DNA of 64,000 bases from Mugil cephalus (taxonomy: Eukaryota > Chordata > Actinopteri > Mugiliformes > Mugilidae). Positions 1 to 10,527 of this stretch are shown here, one piece after another. The notes beneath the pieces are model-generated. The model saw only the letters and a program-made list of their open reading frames with translations, did not search any database and was not told the DNA's origin. Every line of letters starts with the position of its first letter. The first letter of the stretch is position 1. The stretch spans positions 24,194,474-24,258,473 of the forward strand of contig NC_061786.1 in the NCBI RefSeq assembly GCF_022458985.1. The letters are read 5' to 3'. Position numbers and translations under genes: made by a program.

Positions 1-568
1 ACAGCTCCACATTACGTACGAGATAAAAAAAAAGAACTATTCTCCATCTGGTTGTTGTTTAAATGTCGGTCTGACACATGAATCACTCGTTTATTATATG
101 ACGTAACAGAAAGGAGCCGTATTAAAGTGGTATTAAGACACATATCGCCCCCTAGTGGGGAGGAGGAGAACATGAATTTGAACGCAGTGATTTCTATCAA
201 TGAACAAATAACAGATGTGACCAGAAACCAGTTCTCCTGATATTTATATGGACCTGATTTCAGCTCTAATAAATACTACACTGATACTAAAGTACAACCT
301 TTAGGTTCTTTAAACAACAACAGCTCCAGCAGCTTCGTACCAGAGGATCCTCATCAGGAAACTGGATCAGCCTCTGTTTCAGTTTATTCAGTTTATTTCA
401 GTGACTAAATAAAAGATGCTAACGCTAAGAGCTTCACTGAGAATGATTTCATCAGAAAATATCTGTACATATATCTGTCCATGGCTGTAACCATGGAGAC
501 TTCAGCTTCCTGTGATGTCACATACACACCCTCGATGGGCTATGATTGACAGCTGTCTCGTCCAATAG
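1..568. other. tyro3 intron, upstream part
   Basis: No coding exon, RNA gene or recognisable repeat was found here. By position it is intronic sequence of the receptor kinase gene whose next exon starts at 569. The exons for the extracellular part, transmembrane segment and N-lobe must lie upstream of the window. Confidence 0.5.
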
Positions 569-1000
569 GAGTGAGCCTCCAGCGTCGTCCCGGTCGACGT
601 CTCCCGGTTCCCATGGTGATTTTACCTTTTATGAAACATGGAGACCTGCACACGTTCCTCCTGCTTTCCAGACTGGGGGACGAGCCCTTTGTAAGTGGAC
701 AACATGTTCCCCAAACGTTCCTGCTGTCTCCGGGAGTCCTCTCACCTACCGTCTGTCCCTCAGGACCTGTCTCTGCAGACCCTGGTCCAGTTCATGTTGG
801 ACATCTCTAGAGGGATGGACTACCTGAGCAGCAAGAACATCGTCCACCGAGACCTGGCCGCCCGCAACTGCATGTCTGTCTCCAACGTGTCCTCAATGTG
901 TCCCTAACATGTCTTCAATGTGTCCTCACACCAGCTTTAGGACCAGGTTGATTTTCAGAACTAGAGACGTTTGCGGCCTGAGAATTAATGAGTTTCTCTC

Positions 1001-1037
<37 letters not shown>

Positions 1038-3909
1038 GTGTCCGTCCAGGCTGGACCAGAACATGTGTGTGTGTGTTGCTGACTTCGGTTTGTCCAAGAA
1101 GATCTACAGTGGAGACTATTACCGTCAAGGATCCGTCTCCAAGCTCCCGGTGAAATGGATCGCGCTGGAGAGTCTGGCCGACAACGTCTACACAACACAC
1201 AGCGACGTGGTACACAACTACACAACACTACACAACTACACAACAGCACTACTACACTAGGTCAACATGTTGACACTTTCTCCTCACCTGTGTGTGTCTG
1301 TGTGTGTGTCTATGTGTGTGTGTCTGTGTGTGTGTCTGTGTGTGTGTGTGTGTCTGTGTGTGTGTGTGTGTGTGTAGTGGGCGTTCGGTGTCACCATGTG
1401 GGAGATCATGACTCGTGCTCAGACTCCGTATCCTGGACTAGAAAACTCTGAGATCTACGAGTTCCTGATGAGAGGACAGAGACTGAAGAGACCTGGACAC
1501 TGTAGGGAGGACATGTGAGTAACACACGTGTAGGTCCTGGTCCTCCTCCTCCTCCTCCTCCTGGTCCTCCTCCTCCTCCTCCTCCTCCTGGTTCTCCTCC
1601 TCCTCCTCCTCCTGGTTCTCCTCCTGGTGTAGCTCCTAGCTGAGCCTAAAGGAGTCTGGTCTGAGGAGGGACTCCTCTGTGATGTCAGGGAGGAGGTGTT
1701 AGTGAGGAGGTGTCAGGGAGGAGGTGTCAGTGAGGAGGTGTCAGGGAGGAGGTGTGATGTCAGTGAGGAGGTGTGATGTTAGTGAGGAGGTGTCAGGGAG
1801 GAGGTGTGGAGTCAGGGAGGAGGTGTGATGTCTGGGAGGAGGTGTGATTTCAGGGAGGAGGTGTCAGTGAGGAGGTGTGATGTCAGTGAGGAGGAGTCAG
1901 TGAGGAGGTGCGATGTCAGGGAGGAGGTGCAGGGAGGAGGTGTCAGGGAGGAGGTGTTAGTGAGGAGGTGTGGTGTTAGTGAGGAGGTGTGGTGTTAGTG
2001 AGGAGGTGTCAGTGAGGAGGAGTCAGGGAGGAGGAGTCAGTGAGGAGGTGCAGGGAGGAGGTGTGATGTTAGTGAGGAGGTGTCAGGGAGGTGTGATTTC
2101 AGGAGGGGTTTGATGTCAGTGAGGAGGATGTCAGTGAGGAGGTGTGATGTCAGGGAGGAGGTGTCAGTGAGGAGGAGTCAGGGAGGAGGAGTCAGTGAGG
2201 AGGTGCAGGGAGGAGGTGTGATGTTAGTGAGGAGGTGTCAGGGAGGAGGTGTGATTTCAGGGAGGAGGTGTGATGTCAGTGAGGAGGAGTCAGTGAGGAG
2301 GTGCGATGTCAGGGAGGAGGTGTCAGTGAGGAGGTGCAGGGAGGAGGTGCAGGGAGGAGGAGTCAGTGAGGAGGTGCGATGTCAGGGAGGAGGTGTCAGG
2401 GAGGAGGTGTTAGTGAGGAGGTGTGGTGTTAGTGAGGAGGTGTGATGTTAGTGAGGAGGTGTCAGTGAGGAGGAGTCAGGGAGGAGGAGTCAGTGAGGAG
2501 GTGCAGGGAGGAGGTGTGATGTTAGTGAGGAGGTGTCAGGGAGGAGGTGTGATTTCAGGGAGGAGGTGTGATGTCAGTGAGGAGGAGTCAGGGAGGAGGT
2601 GCGATGTCAGGGAGGAGGTGTCAGTGAGGAGGAGTCAGGGAGGAGGAGTCAGTGAGGAGGTGCAGGGAGGAGGTGTGATGTCAGTGAGGAGGAGTCAGTG
2701 AGGAGGTGCGATGTCAGTGAGGAGGTGTCAGTGAGGAGGTGTCAGTGAGGAGGAGTCAGTGAGGAGGAGTCAGGGAGGAGGTGCAGGGAGGTGCGATGTC
2801 AGGGAGGAGGTGCAGGGAGGAGGTGTTAGTGAGGAGGTGTGATGTCAGGGAGGAGGTGTCAGGGAGGAGGAGGTGCAGTGAGGAGGTGCAGGGAGGAGGT
2901 GCAGGGAGGAGGTGTCAGGGAGGAGGTGGCAGGGAGAAGGTGCAGGGAGGAGGTGCAGGGAGGAGGTGTGATTTCAGGGAGGAGGTGTGATGTCAGTGAG
3001 GAGGAGTCAGTGAGGAGGAGTCAGTGAGGAGGTGTCAGGGAGGAGGAGGTGCAGTGAGGAGGTGCAGGGAGGAGGTGCAGGGAGGAGCTGGGCTTGAGCC
3101 CGTTGCTACGTATGAGGCATCATGTCATTGATCCATAGAACGAGTCACATCCACAGACTGAATCCTAGAATCTGATCTATGAGACTGAAGAGAAATAAAT
3201 AGCAGATCTACTTTAGAACCAGTGTTGCTCTTCATCCATGTGGTATTAACCAGGTAAAATGATTCCTGCTCCAGGAGAACATCTCTCCTCCTCTTCTTTC
3301 CACCATGTTCTCCTCTCTAAGCCTCTTAAAGTTCTCCTCCCTGCTCTCAGCACATCTCACTGCAGAACCTTCTTTAGGAACCTTTCATCTCTGCCTCCTC
3401 TAGGAACAACTCTGAGAAAACATCAGGGTTCTGGTCTTAGAGTCTGAGACCAGAACCAGGAGCAGCTCTTTCAGTCTTTAGGGACACGGGTCCAGGTCTG
3501 AACTTCTCCTTCTGTTTCCAGATATGAGCTCATGCACAGCTGCTGGAGTCCGGTTCCTAAATGTCGGCCCAGTTTCCAGGACCTGGTGGTCCAGCTGGAG
3601 GCGCTGTGGCTCAGCCTGTCCCCGGCCCCCCCGCCCAAGGAGCCTCTACTCTATGTCAACTTGGAGGGGGAGGAGTCCCGGAATGGGGGCGGGGTCCTGG
3701 GGGAGGAGGCAGGGTCCAGCTGGGGCATCCCCTGGCAACAGGGAGCTGAGGAGGAGGAGGAGGAGGAGGAGGAGGAGGACTGGCTGGTGGTGGGGGGGTC
3801 CGGAGCAGGTCTGGCCATTACAGGAGACTACAGGTACATCATCAGCCCCCATGGGGCCCCCCAGGAGGAGCAGGAGGAGGAAGAGGACAACGCTGTCATT
3901 AATGTCTGA
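569..3909 (+). CDS. tyro3: TAM-family receptor tyrosine kinase, C-terminal exons (TYRO3)
   Basis: This is the 3' part of a TAM receptor tyrosine kinase, a plasma-membrane receptor for GAS6/protein S. Exons by splice signal and phase are 569-690, 764-873, 1050-1209, 1378-1514 and 3522-3909 (stop 3907-3909). They encode the second half of the kinase domain: the hinge with [12 protein letters not shown], the catalytic loop HRDLAARN, the DFG motif (VADFGLSKK), the activation-loop YSGDYYRQG, the TAM signature [10 protein letters not shown] and WAFGVTMWE. The tail has YVNLEG, a possible phosphotyrosine/GRB2-type YxN site, an acidic poly-Glu stretch and a DYRYIISP motif that recalls the TYRO3 tail. 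AXL is the main alternative, because some activation-loop residues look AXL-like. The adjacent mga and mapkbp1 in human order favour TYRO3. The 5' exons are outside the window. No catalytic residue is missing in the visible part. Confidence 0.85.
1000..1376. repeat. (TG)n microsatellites flanking a kinase exon
   Basis: TG-rich tracts run up to the acceptor of the exon at 1050 (about 1000-1035) and of the exon at 1378 (about 1290-1376). In both cases they form the polypyrimidine/acceptor context, so repeat length could influence splicing. They are simple-sequence DNA with no coding role. Confidence 0.8.
1530..3092 (+). repeat. GAGGAGGTG-type minisatellite in tyro3 intron
   Basis: A short CCT-repeat tract (about 1530-1625) is followed by a long purine-rich array (about 1676-3092). 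The array is built from 10-12 bp variants such as GTCAGGGAGGAGGTG and TGATGTCAGTGAGGAGG. Units are shuffled rather than strictly periodic, and longer blocks recur (for example about 2090-2330 against 2445-2640). The array is open in a forward frame for long stretches, but there is no start, conservation or splice logic, so I treat it as non-coding. It sits between the exons ending at 1514 and starting at 3522. Confidence 0.9.
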
Positions 3910-4147
3910 CATGGACCAATCAGCGCCCTCCCTCTCACCTGCCCAGAGCAGACCCCGGATTACCACCTGGCCTCAGGTGTGATGTCGCTGACTCATTAAC
4001 GAGGTTTAATTATTAATCAGTGATTAATTCGAATTGTCTGAACCCACATGGACATTAACCTTCATCATCTCTCTCAGCTGATCAGTGTTCCTGGTTTACT
4101 GATCAATCGTGAACACGTCGTTCATCATCTATACTTCCTGTTACTGA

Positions 4148-4966
4148 TCAGCTGAGCCCCTCCCCCATCAGAGCTCTGAGCCCCTCCCCCTATCAGTGCT
4201 CTGAGCCCCTCCCCATCAGTGCTCTGAGCCCCTCCCCTACTAGTGCTCTGAGCCCCTCCCCCTATCAGTGCTCTGAGCCCCAGCCCCTCCCCCTATCAGT
4301 GCTCTGAGCCCCTCCCCCTATCAGTGCTCTGAGCCCCTCCCCTATCAGTGCTCTGAGCCCCTCCCCCATCAGTGCTCTGAGCCCCAGCCCCTCCCCTATC
4401 AGTGCTCTGAGCCCCTCCCCCATCAGAGCTCTGAGCCCCTCCCCCTATCAGTGCTCTGAGCCCCTCCCCATCAGTGCTTGAGCCCCTCCCCTACTAGTGC
4501 TCTGAGCCCTCCCCCTATCAGTGCTCTGAGCCCCAGCCCCTCCCCCTATCAGTGCTCTGAGCCCCTCCCCCTATCAGTGCTCTGAGCCCCTCCCCCTATC
4601 AGTGCTCTGAGCCCCTCCCCTATCAGTGCTCTGAGCCCCTCCTCCTATCAGTGCTCTGAGCCCCTCCCCCATCAGTGCTCTGAGCCCCTCCCCCTATCAG
4701 TGCTCTGAGCCCCTCCCCCATCAGTGCTCTGAGCCCCAGCCCCTCCCCTATCAGTGCTCTGAACCCCTCCCCCTATCAGTGCTCTGAGCCCCTCCCCCTA
4801 TCAGAGCTCTGAGCCCCTCCCCCTATCAGTGCTCTGAGCCCCTCCCCCATCAGTGCTCTGAGCCCCTCCCCTATCAGTGCTCTGAGCCCCTCCCCCATCA
4901 GTGCTCTGAGCCCCTCCCCCATCAGTGCTCTGAGCCCCTCCCCTATCAGTGCTCTGAACCAGGTTC
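4148..4966 (+). repeat. VNTR (about 25 bp unit) in tyro3 3' UTR
   Basis: Some 30 or more copies of a unit reading roughly CTCTGAGCCCCTCCCCCTAT followed by CAGTG are arranged head to tail, with variants that lose a C, gain an extra CCCAG block, or read CATCAG. The purity and variation are typical of a minisatellite. The position between stop codon and poly(A) signal means it is probably transcribed into the tyro3 mRNA. Confidence 0.9.
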
Positions 4967-5045
4967 CCTGTAGTTTTTCTCTGAACTAACGTGTCTTTAA
5001 CGTGTTTGGTTCCTCTGAGGAACTCTGTTCTTAACTCTGACTGTA

Positions 5046-5051
5046 AATAAA
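5046..5051 (+). terminator. tyro3: Poly(A) signal of tyro3
   Basis: Canonical AATAAA follows the VNTR, 1.1 kb after the stop codon. No better signal was seen between the stop and this site. Confidence 0.6.
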
Positions 5052-5235
5052 GTGTTAGTGAAGTCACCTGCAGGTTTCATCCAATCAGACGAGTTCACCT
5101 GGAAACACCGAGTGATGACATCACCAGTTGATGGAGAACTTTCATTGGTCGATAATGATTAGGTATAAATCATGTTTACTGGAGAGGATTGAAATCAAAC
5201 AGATCAAATATTTTCATACGAGTCCTGATTATTTA

Positions 5236-5625
5236 CCTGGCTAACAATTAGCTGTTAGCTTAGCTTTAGCCGTGTATAAGCTTAGCTTTATCTGTGTGTA
5301 AGCTAACCTTTACCTGGCTTACAGCTAGCTTAGCTTTAGCTGTTTGTAAGCCAACCTTTGCTTGGCTAGTAGTTAGCTGTTAGTTTAGCTTTATCCGTGT
5401 GTAAACCAACCTTTACCTGGCTAGCAGTTAGCTTTTAGCTTAGCTTTAGCCATGTGTAAGCTAACCTTTACCTGGCTAGCTGTTAGCTTAGTTTTAGCCA
5501 TGTTTAAGTTAACCTTTACCTGGCTACCTGTTAGCTTTAGCCGTGTGTAAGCTAACCATAACCAGGCTAGCTGTTAGCTTTAGCCGTGTGTAAGCTAACC
5601 ATAACCAGACTAGCTGTTAGTCAAA
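5236..5625. repeat. TTAGC-rich degenerate tandem repeat
   Basis: About ten imperfect copies of a 30-45 bp unit contain TAGCTTTAGCCGTGTGTAAG and CTAACCTTTACCTGGC. The region is intergenic, between tyro3 and mga. A similar but distinct TTAGAGCTGTAGC array lies in mapkbp1 intron 1 (27410-27770). Confidence 0.8.
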
Positions 5626-6330
5626 GCAAAGTTTATTTCTAAAGCACTTTTGTTGAACCAGAGAGCTGAAGAGAAGAATAAAATACACTTAATACATGAA
5701 AACAGCGATAGAATAAAAAGAACAAAAGACACATAAAAGAAGATGGTGAAGAAGAGATAAAGGATAAAAGCCAAGGTTACTTTTCTATCTATGATTGGAC
5801 GCCAAAGAAAAAAGGTTTAGGATGGATTTCAGACGTGTGTTAAAGGGCTCAGTGCTCAGCAGCTCTAACCTGGACCAGATAAACAGGACGGTGCCATTTA
5901 AACATTTAAACAGTGAATAAAACTTTAAGCTGTGAGGACAGGATTGACGTGGACACATCTTTTCTGTCCAGGCAGCTGCATGTTGAGCATCAACGGACAC
6001 AGTGACCAGATCAGACCAGCACACGGGCGGCGGCTTTAGTCCAGGAACAAACCAATGAACAGACTTCTCAAGTCTTTTAGGGGAGATGAGTCTTAACTTC
6101 GCCTGGAACCATAACTGGAAAAGCTGTTTTTTTTGGTTCTTCCTGTAGCTCTTGTGTGTTTGTCAAGCTGAAGGTCAGTGTCCACCATGACACTTCAGGG
6201 ACCATAAGGAAAGGAGGAGAGGGCCCAGAACAGAACCATGAGGCACCCCACAGCTCTGAGGGGAACTGGCCTAGACAGAACCTGTCTATGGGGTAGGACT
6301 CGTACCACTTAAAACCGTAGGCTGGATGGT
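5622..6330 (-). repeat. Degenerate interspersed repeat, probably retroelement 3' end
   Basis: The block starts with AAAGTTTATTTCTAAAGCAC, resembling the reverse complement of the A-rich/AGCGC end of teleost non-LTR elements. It continues with text familiar from fish repeats (AGGCACCCCACAGCTCTGAG). There is no intact reading frame. The family assignment is from memory of teleost repeats, and a repeat-library search is needed. Confidence 0.45.
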
Positions 6331-6724
6331 TAGCTTAGCAACAGCCATCCGTAACTCATATTTTATCTGGCGAAGAGTTAGCTTAGCAGGACAAGGGGCG
6401 GAGTCAGCAGCAGACCACCAATCATAGTCAGTGAAGAGATGAGGAAGTTACAGACGTGGTTTATAACAATGATTTATTGATTTAGTTCTGTCCAGTTGAG
6501 ACAAACGAGACTCGTCAACGTTAACCACGTTTTTATCTGATGCTCAGAACACGATTTGACCCTCGGCCCCACCCGTAGTTTAGGAACCACATGGTTCTAA
6601 AGAACGGGGACGTCTCATGTTGGTTCTAGAGGACGGATATAGAAACCCTGATTCTTCCGAGTTCAATCCTGATTCTTCTCGTTCCGACCAACCACTCCAT
6701 GAACTGAAGCAACGTAAAAACAAC
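6331..6724. other. Intergenic spacer
   Basis: No ORF, RNA gene or repeat is recognised between the degenerate repeat and the mga promoter region. Confidence 0.5.
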
Positions 6725-6727
6725 ACA

Positions 6728-6735
6728 TGACGTCA
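6728..6735 (+). promoter_or_regulatory. Perfect CRE palindrome
   Basis: TGACGTCA, the consensus site for CREB/ATF factors, in the CpG-rich stretch upstream of mga. Confidence 0.5.
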
Positions 6736-6887
6736 GACGTGTTTACGTTTATGTCACATTCGCCGCAGTGCGCGCCCGTGGCGCATGTGCACACGCAGCT
6801 TCAAGGTAAATAAAATGGTTCCTTATTGTCGTGATCCAGACCCGGACCGGACCGGGTTTGGTTAGTATAACAACCACCACCAACAAC

Positions 6888-6920
<33 letters not shown>

Positions 6921-7374
6921 GTTAGGGTCGGGGTCCACGGTGCTCCCCTCGTCTCTGTCCGGGCGGAAACAACATGGCGTCCTTAGAACATTTCAACAGA
7001 ACATGGCGGCCGGAGGAACGGAACCGTCCCGACTCACAAACGGAGTCTAGTTTAATCCAAAACCAGCACGAACCGGTACAAACCAGCTCCTTTTACCGCT
7101 GACAGTTCCGTTCCAATTTACCGGGTATCTCCACCTGTCTGACTGAACCGGGCCGTCAGTCGTCGGTACCGGACAGAGCCTGAAACCATCCGGTCACCGG
7201 TCTGACAAAGAGCCCAGGCCGGAGCTCTGATGACGGATCCTCCGGTGCTGGAGCTCCGGGACACGAGAATATCGGGACACAAAAACGCCGAGAGACCGGG
7301 ACGTGTTTGAACCAGGTGGCGGCAGGAAGATGGCTTCTGCGGCTGCGCAGTAGCGCGGAGGACGGTTCGGGCTG

Positions 7375-7382
7375 TGACGTCA
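7375..7382 (+). promoter_or_regulatory. Perfect CRE palindrome
   Basis: A second TGACGTCA, about 190 bp upstream of the inferred start of the mga leader exon. Confidence 0.5.
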
Positions 7383-9394
7383 CGGACGCCGCATGCTGTT
7401 TCGCCTCGCTTAGAAATGGTCCTCTGTGAAGACCGACCGACGGAAACACCGACGATAACCGGCGGATTCTTGCGTTAACGTGGAAACGGTCGGTTCGTCC
7501 ATGCGGGAAGAAGGTAATGCTGCACCGGTGGCACATGCGCAGATCGACGCTGCGGAGGTTTTAGTTGGCGGCCATTTCTGAGCTCATCCTGAGGCCTGGT
7601 GTTAGCTAGCAGCTAGATTCAGACTCAACACATCCAGGTCCAGTTCAGTACCTTTAATCTGAAGGAAGACCTGTCCATGTCCACGTCCACGTCCACCAGA
7701 GACACTGGATGCTGTAGGGGTGAGTCCACAGTTAGCTGTAAACTACAACAGCTAGCTAAACGCTGGTAGCGCAGTGTAGTTTAAAGAGATTCTGCTGGGT
7801 CCAGGGGCCTCAGAGTTTCTCTTGGCTCCGTTTACACCCAGGTCCTCAAACTAAATTTGGACCAGGTCTGGTAACACGGACTGAGACCAGAACCGGACCA
7901 GGACCAGCGCGGGGGCCAGGCTCTCAGAAGTGTGGGGTCGAAGGTTTCTTTGTTCTAAGGCTGTCCAGGCTCTGTGTGGTTAGTAACTGGACTTTAGACC
8001 AGAACCAGAACCAAACCTCTGGGTCTTTGAGGCTGCGCTCAGATAGAAAATGTGCGAACGAGGCGGCGTTGACGTGTTCTTCGTTGGTGACGACTTGATT
8101 TAAAAAAAAGTGAAATGATGAAACAGACACAGGTGATTGGTTGACGAGTCACTGGAACATTGACTCTGATTGGTTGAGCTTCGTGTTGTTGACTAAAGAT
8201 GAAAGATACGAACAAATGGAACATGAAGTGTGTTCGTTGGTCCTCAGACTCCTTCAGAAGCACCTCGGCAGAAGAATGATCCAGTTTCTGGATGGTCCCT
8301 GTTTCCCCTTTTAAAGCTGCAGCCTCTCTGCTGGTTCACTTCACAGTAAGAACCAGCTCAAGATCTTCTGCTTTCTCTTTAAAAGTGTTGTTGTTGTTGT
8401 TTGGTCGTATCTATCTAACGTCAGAGCCCTCAGACGGAGAGTTATTCTCACACCAATGACGTCCCTGCTTCCTGGAAGATGAACCCATCAGAGTCACAGA
8501 CAAAATTAAACTGAAGTTGAAAATGATGAAGATGTTTTTATGAGTTGAGGATGAGAAGACGTTCTCCAGCTGTGAAGTCACTGAGTCCAAGGGATAGAGT
8601 CGCGTTACGTTGCCTCGTCGAAGCCATATTTTCAATTCATGGACATCAACCTACATAAATAAAACTCAAACAGTCCCAATCAGAACCAGGACTAGAAGAC
8701 TGGGAACCCAGTTCTCTGCTGTGGAAGTCATCGATTACCTCTTACACAGACCAACGGCACAATGAAAAAGACTCATTAATGAAGAAATGATGAATCGGTG
8801 ATGATGGTTCGGGTTTGGGTTTGGGTTTGGGGGGGGGGGGGGGGGGGGGCAGCAGCTGACATACATCACTGAAAACAATATGAACCACAGTCACCAGACC
8901 GCGACCCACTTGAATCAGCTTATCAGTTCCTCCTTAGGAGAACCTGTTCTTTTGATCACTGAAGTTCTTCTGGTGACACATCAGTCCAGCTCATGTATTT
9001 GTCCCTTGTCCATCTACATCATGAACATGAAGTTCAGTTTCTCCTCCAGCATTGAACTCTTCACATCTGTGTATTAAACTAAAACAATGAGACACATATT
9101 AGGTATATTAATCTCATACATCTGCACTCTACTAAATATACAAATAAATCTGTGAACGTTCTGCTCTTATCAACAAATGGTTGATGAGTTATTCACTGGT
9201 TTCAACATGACCTACGTCAGAATAATTTAACAGAAATCTTGGTTGTAAACAGTTGTAAATGTTAAACCCAGATACCTGATGCAAGACCCAGTAACTGTTA
9301 ATCATCATGTTAGCGAACGGATGCTAATCGACAGTTAAACCGCCACGTGGTTGTTGGATGGAGCGATGCAATGTGGACAGACCTGATCTCATCT

Positions 9395-9645
9395 TCTACT
9401 ACCTGTTACCCTCAGTAGGGTTGAGCTGGAGTTTATCGCAGCTGTCTGTCTAACACATTCACACTCACACCCAGGGTCAAAGTAGAGACACCAATCAGCC
9501 TAACAAGCAGGTCTCTGCAGGTGGGAGGAAACCTGGAGAAAACTCAGGCAGACACAGGGAGAACATGCAAACTCCACCCAGAAAGACCCGAGCTGCACTC
9601 GAACCAGGACCTTCGCGCTGGGAGGAGTCAGTAATAACCACAGAC
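9395..9645 (+). repeat. Teleost interspersed repeat fragment
   Basis: It contains the motif series known from many fish genomes: CATTCACACTCACACCCAGG, ACCAATCAGCCTAAC, GTGGGAGGAAACC and AACATGCAAACTCCACCCAG. There is no coding capacity. The class is not assigned. Confidence 0.65.
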
Positions 9646-10054
9646 TGTGATTGGTCACCTGTGGACAGACCTGTGAGAGAAAGAGTGAAGACCACAGCAA
9701 CAAACATTTGACCTGAGAGCTGTGAATGTCTTTTCTTATCAAACCATAGTGTCCCTGTCATAGTCCGCGGTCGTCACATCTGGACTAAAAACCATCCAGA
9801 GGAGAATTTAAACTTCTTGTTGTTACCAAACGCTTCATAGCTGCTGACGAGTGTGTTCCCTCTCCCCTCAGAACGTCATGTTCTTTGTTCCTTCAGTTGT
9901 TCCACGGTGGCTTCTGATTGGACTGATGATTGAAGTTTTATGATCCTTTTATTGTCACATGTTCTATATCCCGACCCAGTTTTTCCTCCTGTGGTTTTGT
10001 GTAAAAAGATGCTGACACTTATCAGAAACCCTCGAATGCAACTTCACTAAGTTC

Positions 10055-10411
10055 CAGTGTTGCCACAGTTACCTTGAAGAAGTAATCCAATTACTGATTA
10101 CTCCTTTAAATAATAACTTGGTTACATTACCGATTACTTGTTTCTTAAAGTAACTAAGTTAGATCACATGTTACATTAGTAGTCCCTCAACATAAAAACG
10201 ACCAACGGTTTTGCCAATACTCACTTCATTTGAAGTGCATTGCAACAGTTTTAACTTAAAAGTTGATAAATAAATACATATTTTTATTAAAGACGCAGCA
10301 TTTCCTCTACATAGGACTGGCAGACTAGCTTCTTACCTCTCCACCACTTACTGGTTTGTCACCAGCATCTGTTATTTGAAAACGCCATGTAACGCGTTAC
10401 CGACATCACTG
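10055..10411. mobile_element. Non-autonomous hAT-like DNA element
   Basis: The segment begins CAGTGTTGCC and ends ACATCACTG, so its termini are imperfect inverted repeats (CAGTGxTGxC). Inside it has the AAGTAACTAAGTTA and TAACGCGTTACC motifs common in a widespread fish repeat. The flanking 8-mers CTAAGTTC and CTTAATTC agree at 6 of 8 positions, consistent with a decayed 8 bp target duplication of the hAT type. It has no transposase ORF. Confidence 0.55.
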
Positions 10412-10476
10412 CTTAATTCAGAATGATGGAATTAGTTTGACGTGAATGTGATCTTTTTATTTTTTTCCAGGGGGCA

Positions 10477-10482
10477 ATGTGA
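10477..10482 (+). promoter_or_regulatory. mga: Start-stop upstream ORF in mga leader
   Basis: ATG is immediately followed by TGA within the exon that starts at 10471 and in frame with the mga start. A second upstream ATG at 10489, in another frame, overlaps the main start codon for about 60 codons. Both would be expected to reduce or time initiation at 10528. Confidence 0.5.
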
Positions 10483-10527
10483 ACCACATGTATAAAAAGC
10501 AGGACCTTCCTGGGACCTGTGGTTTCC

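Larger units (their letters stand above)
3910..5070 (+). other. tyro3: tyro3 3' UTR
   Basis: This is the sequence between the stop codon and the first good poly(A) signal, AATAAA at 5046-5051. Most of it is the VNTR described separately. If the signal is used, the mature mRNA carries the whole repeat. Confidence 0.65.
6725..7719 (+). promoter_or_regulatory. mga: CpG-rich promoter region and candidate 5' UTR exon of mga
   Basis: The stretch is richer in CpG than its flanks and carries housekeeping-type motifs: a perfect CRE (TGACGTCA) at 6728-6735 and again at 7375-7382, NRF1-like GCGCATGTGC at 6781-6790, TGCGCA half sites near 7344 and 7536, and a YY1-like GGCGGCCATTT near 7567. A good donor (GG followed by GTGAGT) at 7720 makes about 7550-7719 a plausible non-coding first exon that splices to the acceptor at 10470. 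An (AAT)n microsatellite lies at about 6886-6920. The transcription start is inferred. Confidence 0.55.
7720..10470 (+). other. mga: mga 5' intron (inferred)
   Basis: No coding exon is seen. The stretch contains a G-homopolymer (about 8830-8849, after GGGTTTGGGTTT), one interspersed repeat (9395-9645) and one hAT-like element (10055-10411). The short ORFs here have no supporting features. Confidence 0.5.

Noticed and set aside
1804-3027. VRRCDVREE-type repeated ORFs in the tyro3 intron.
   Set aside because: Minisatellite translation only. Exons on both sides join in phase without them.
569-3909. AXL instead of TYRO3.
   Set aside because: Several residues are AXL-like, but the tail motif DYRYIISP and the TYRO3-MGA-MAPKBP1 order favour tyro3. 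A phylogeny with both fish paralogues would settle it.
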